This document shows, in pieces, positions 63,534 to 64,000 of a stretch of 64,000 nt of DNA; position 1 is the stretch's first letter; the number at the start of each line of letters is the position of its first letter. The translations under genes were made by a program, and so were the position numbers. The DNA lies in contig OZ253960.1 in the NCBI GenBank assembly GCA_965267435.1, positions 4,030,001-4,094,000 on the forward strand. Reading direction: 5' to 3'. Below the pieces are notes generated by a model, which searched no databases, was not told where the DNA came from, and saw only the letters and a list, made by a program, of their open reading frames with translations. Origin of the DNA: JAWPMT01 sp965267435 (GTDB taxonomy: Bacteria > Bacteroidota > Bacteroidia > Cytophagales > Cyclobacteriaceae).

Positions 63534-64000
63534 TTAGTCAAGCTCCTCATTGAATTTGTATCCCACACCCCATGTAGTCAAGATGTACTGCGGATTGGCC
63601 ATGTCGGGCTCGATCTTGGCGCGCAGCCTGTTGATATGTGAGTTGACGGTATGCTCGTACCCCTCAAAATCGTAACCCCATACAAGACTCAGTAGCCTTG
63701 AGCGATTATAGCTCTTCCCAGGGTTAGACGCCAATACGACAAGTAGCTCGAATTCCTTAGGAGACAACTCCACTCGCTGGGAGTCGAGGGTAACTTTTCG
63801 CATCTCAATGTCGATCACCAGTTGCCCAAACCGCAGTACTTTGCTGTTCTGGGCCTCCATGCTCTCACGTATCATCTTTGTCCTGCGAAACATCGCTTTG
63901 ACCCTGGCAATGAACTCACGCACGCTGAACGGCTTGGTGAGATAGTCATCGGCACCCACTTCCAAACCGAGCACTCTGTCAATTTCCTCCGATCTCGCCG
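63534..64000 (-). CDS. OmpR-family response regulator, 5' end outside window
   Basis: The frame remains open to base 64000, so the start lies beyond the window; the GTG at 63974 is internal. The visible part has the end of the receiver domain (VGADDYLTKPFSVREFIARV, with the conserved Lys) and a winged-helix output domain (VELSPKEFELLVVLASNPGKSYNR, LLSLVWGYD, VNSHINRLRAKIE, VGYKF). It forms a two-component pair with the histidine kinase downstream, 4 bp apart. Confidence 0.95.
   Translation of the reverse strand, partial: ARSEEIDRVLGLEVGADDYLTKPFSVREFIARVKAMFRRTKMIRESMEAQNSKVLRFGQLVIDIEMRKVTLDSQRVELSPKEFELLVVLASNPGKSYNRSRLLSLVWGYDFEGYEHTVNSHINRLRAKIEPDMANPQYILTTWGVGYKFNEELD

Overview
The window looks like a chromosomal segment of a free-living, probably marine, member of the Bacteroidota, most likely order Cytophagales. 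Three things point there. There are two secreted proteins with type IX secretion (T9SS) sorting tails. The sigma factor is the short 290-residue RpoD typical of the phylum. Several genes carry the Bacteroidota -7 promoter motif TAnnTTTG. No rRNA, tRNA, CRISPR array, phage or complete insertion sequence was seen. The lineage is inferred from these signs, not from a search.

Layout. Bases 1-13260 are the 3' part of one giant gene for a secreted protein. It has a beta-helix (polysaccharide-lyase-like) domain, carbohydrate-binding-like and cadherin-like domains, 33 tandem 83-residue Ig-like (BIG2) repeats and a T9SS tail. Bases 13.8-24.9 kb hold a TauE-type permease, a short-chain dehydrogenase, a PadR regulator with two FtsX-type permeases, a TPR lipoprotein, a DUF4197 lipoprotein, an NTF2-like protein and a CBS-domain protein. 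Bases 25.0-36.1 kb hold housekeeping and metabolic genes: rpoD, a secreted creatininase, an aminotransferase with a heptose-phosphate kinase, hemE with a TonB-dependent receptor, serine dehydratase and a peptidase. Bases 36.0-44.5 kb hold an AraC regulator divergent from an AhpD-like protein, a repeat-containing secreted protein, uvrB-aroE, a DUF368 undecaprenyl-phosphate translocase candidate and a phosphosulfolactate-synthase homologue. Bases 44.5-50.5 kb hold a TPR protein and a polysaccharide export set (glycosyltransferase, Wza-like, Wzc-like). The rest holds hflX, a LamG/DUF2341 secreted protein, a sterol-desaturase-family protein, a BlaI-M56/M23 sensor pair, a solitary receiver domain, pfkA, a nucleotide pyrophosphatase and a two-component system cut by the right edge.

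Together the genes suggest a bacterium with a large investment in its surface: T9SS-exported adhesin or enzyme proteins, exopolysaccharide export, lipid-carrier recycling and envelope-stress-type regulators (PadR/permeases, BlaI/M56-M23). The most notable signals are the homogenised 249-bp repeat array, a 142-bp fold-back element downstream of rpoD, clear palindromic operators upstream of padR and blaI, an orphan copy of a signal-peptide leader near 51.8 kb, and several convergent gene pairs whose coding ends overlap.
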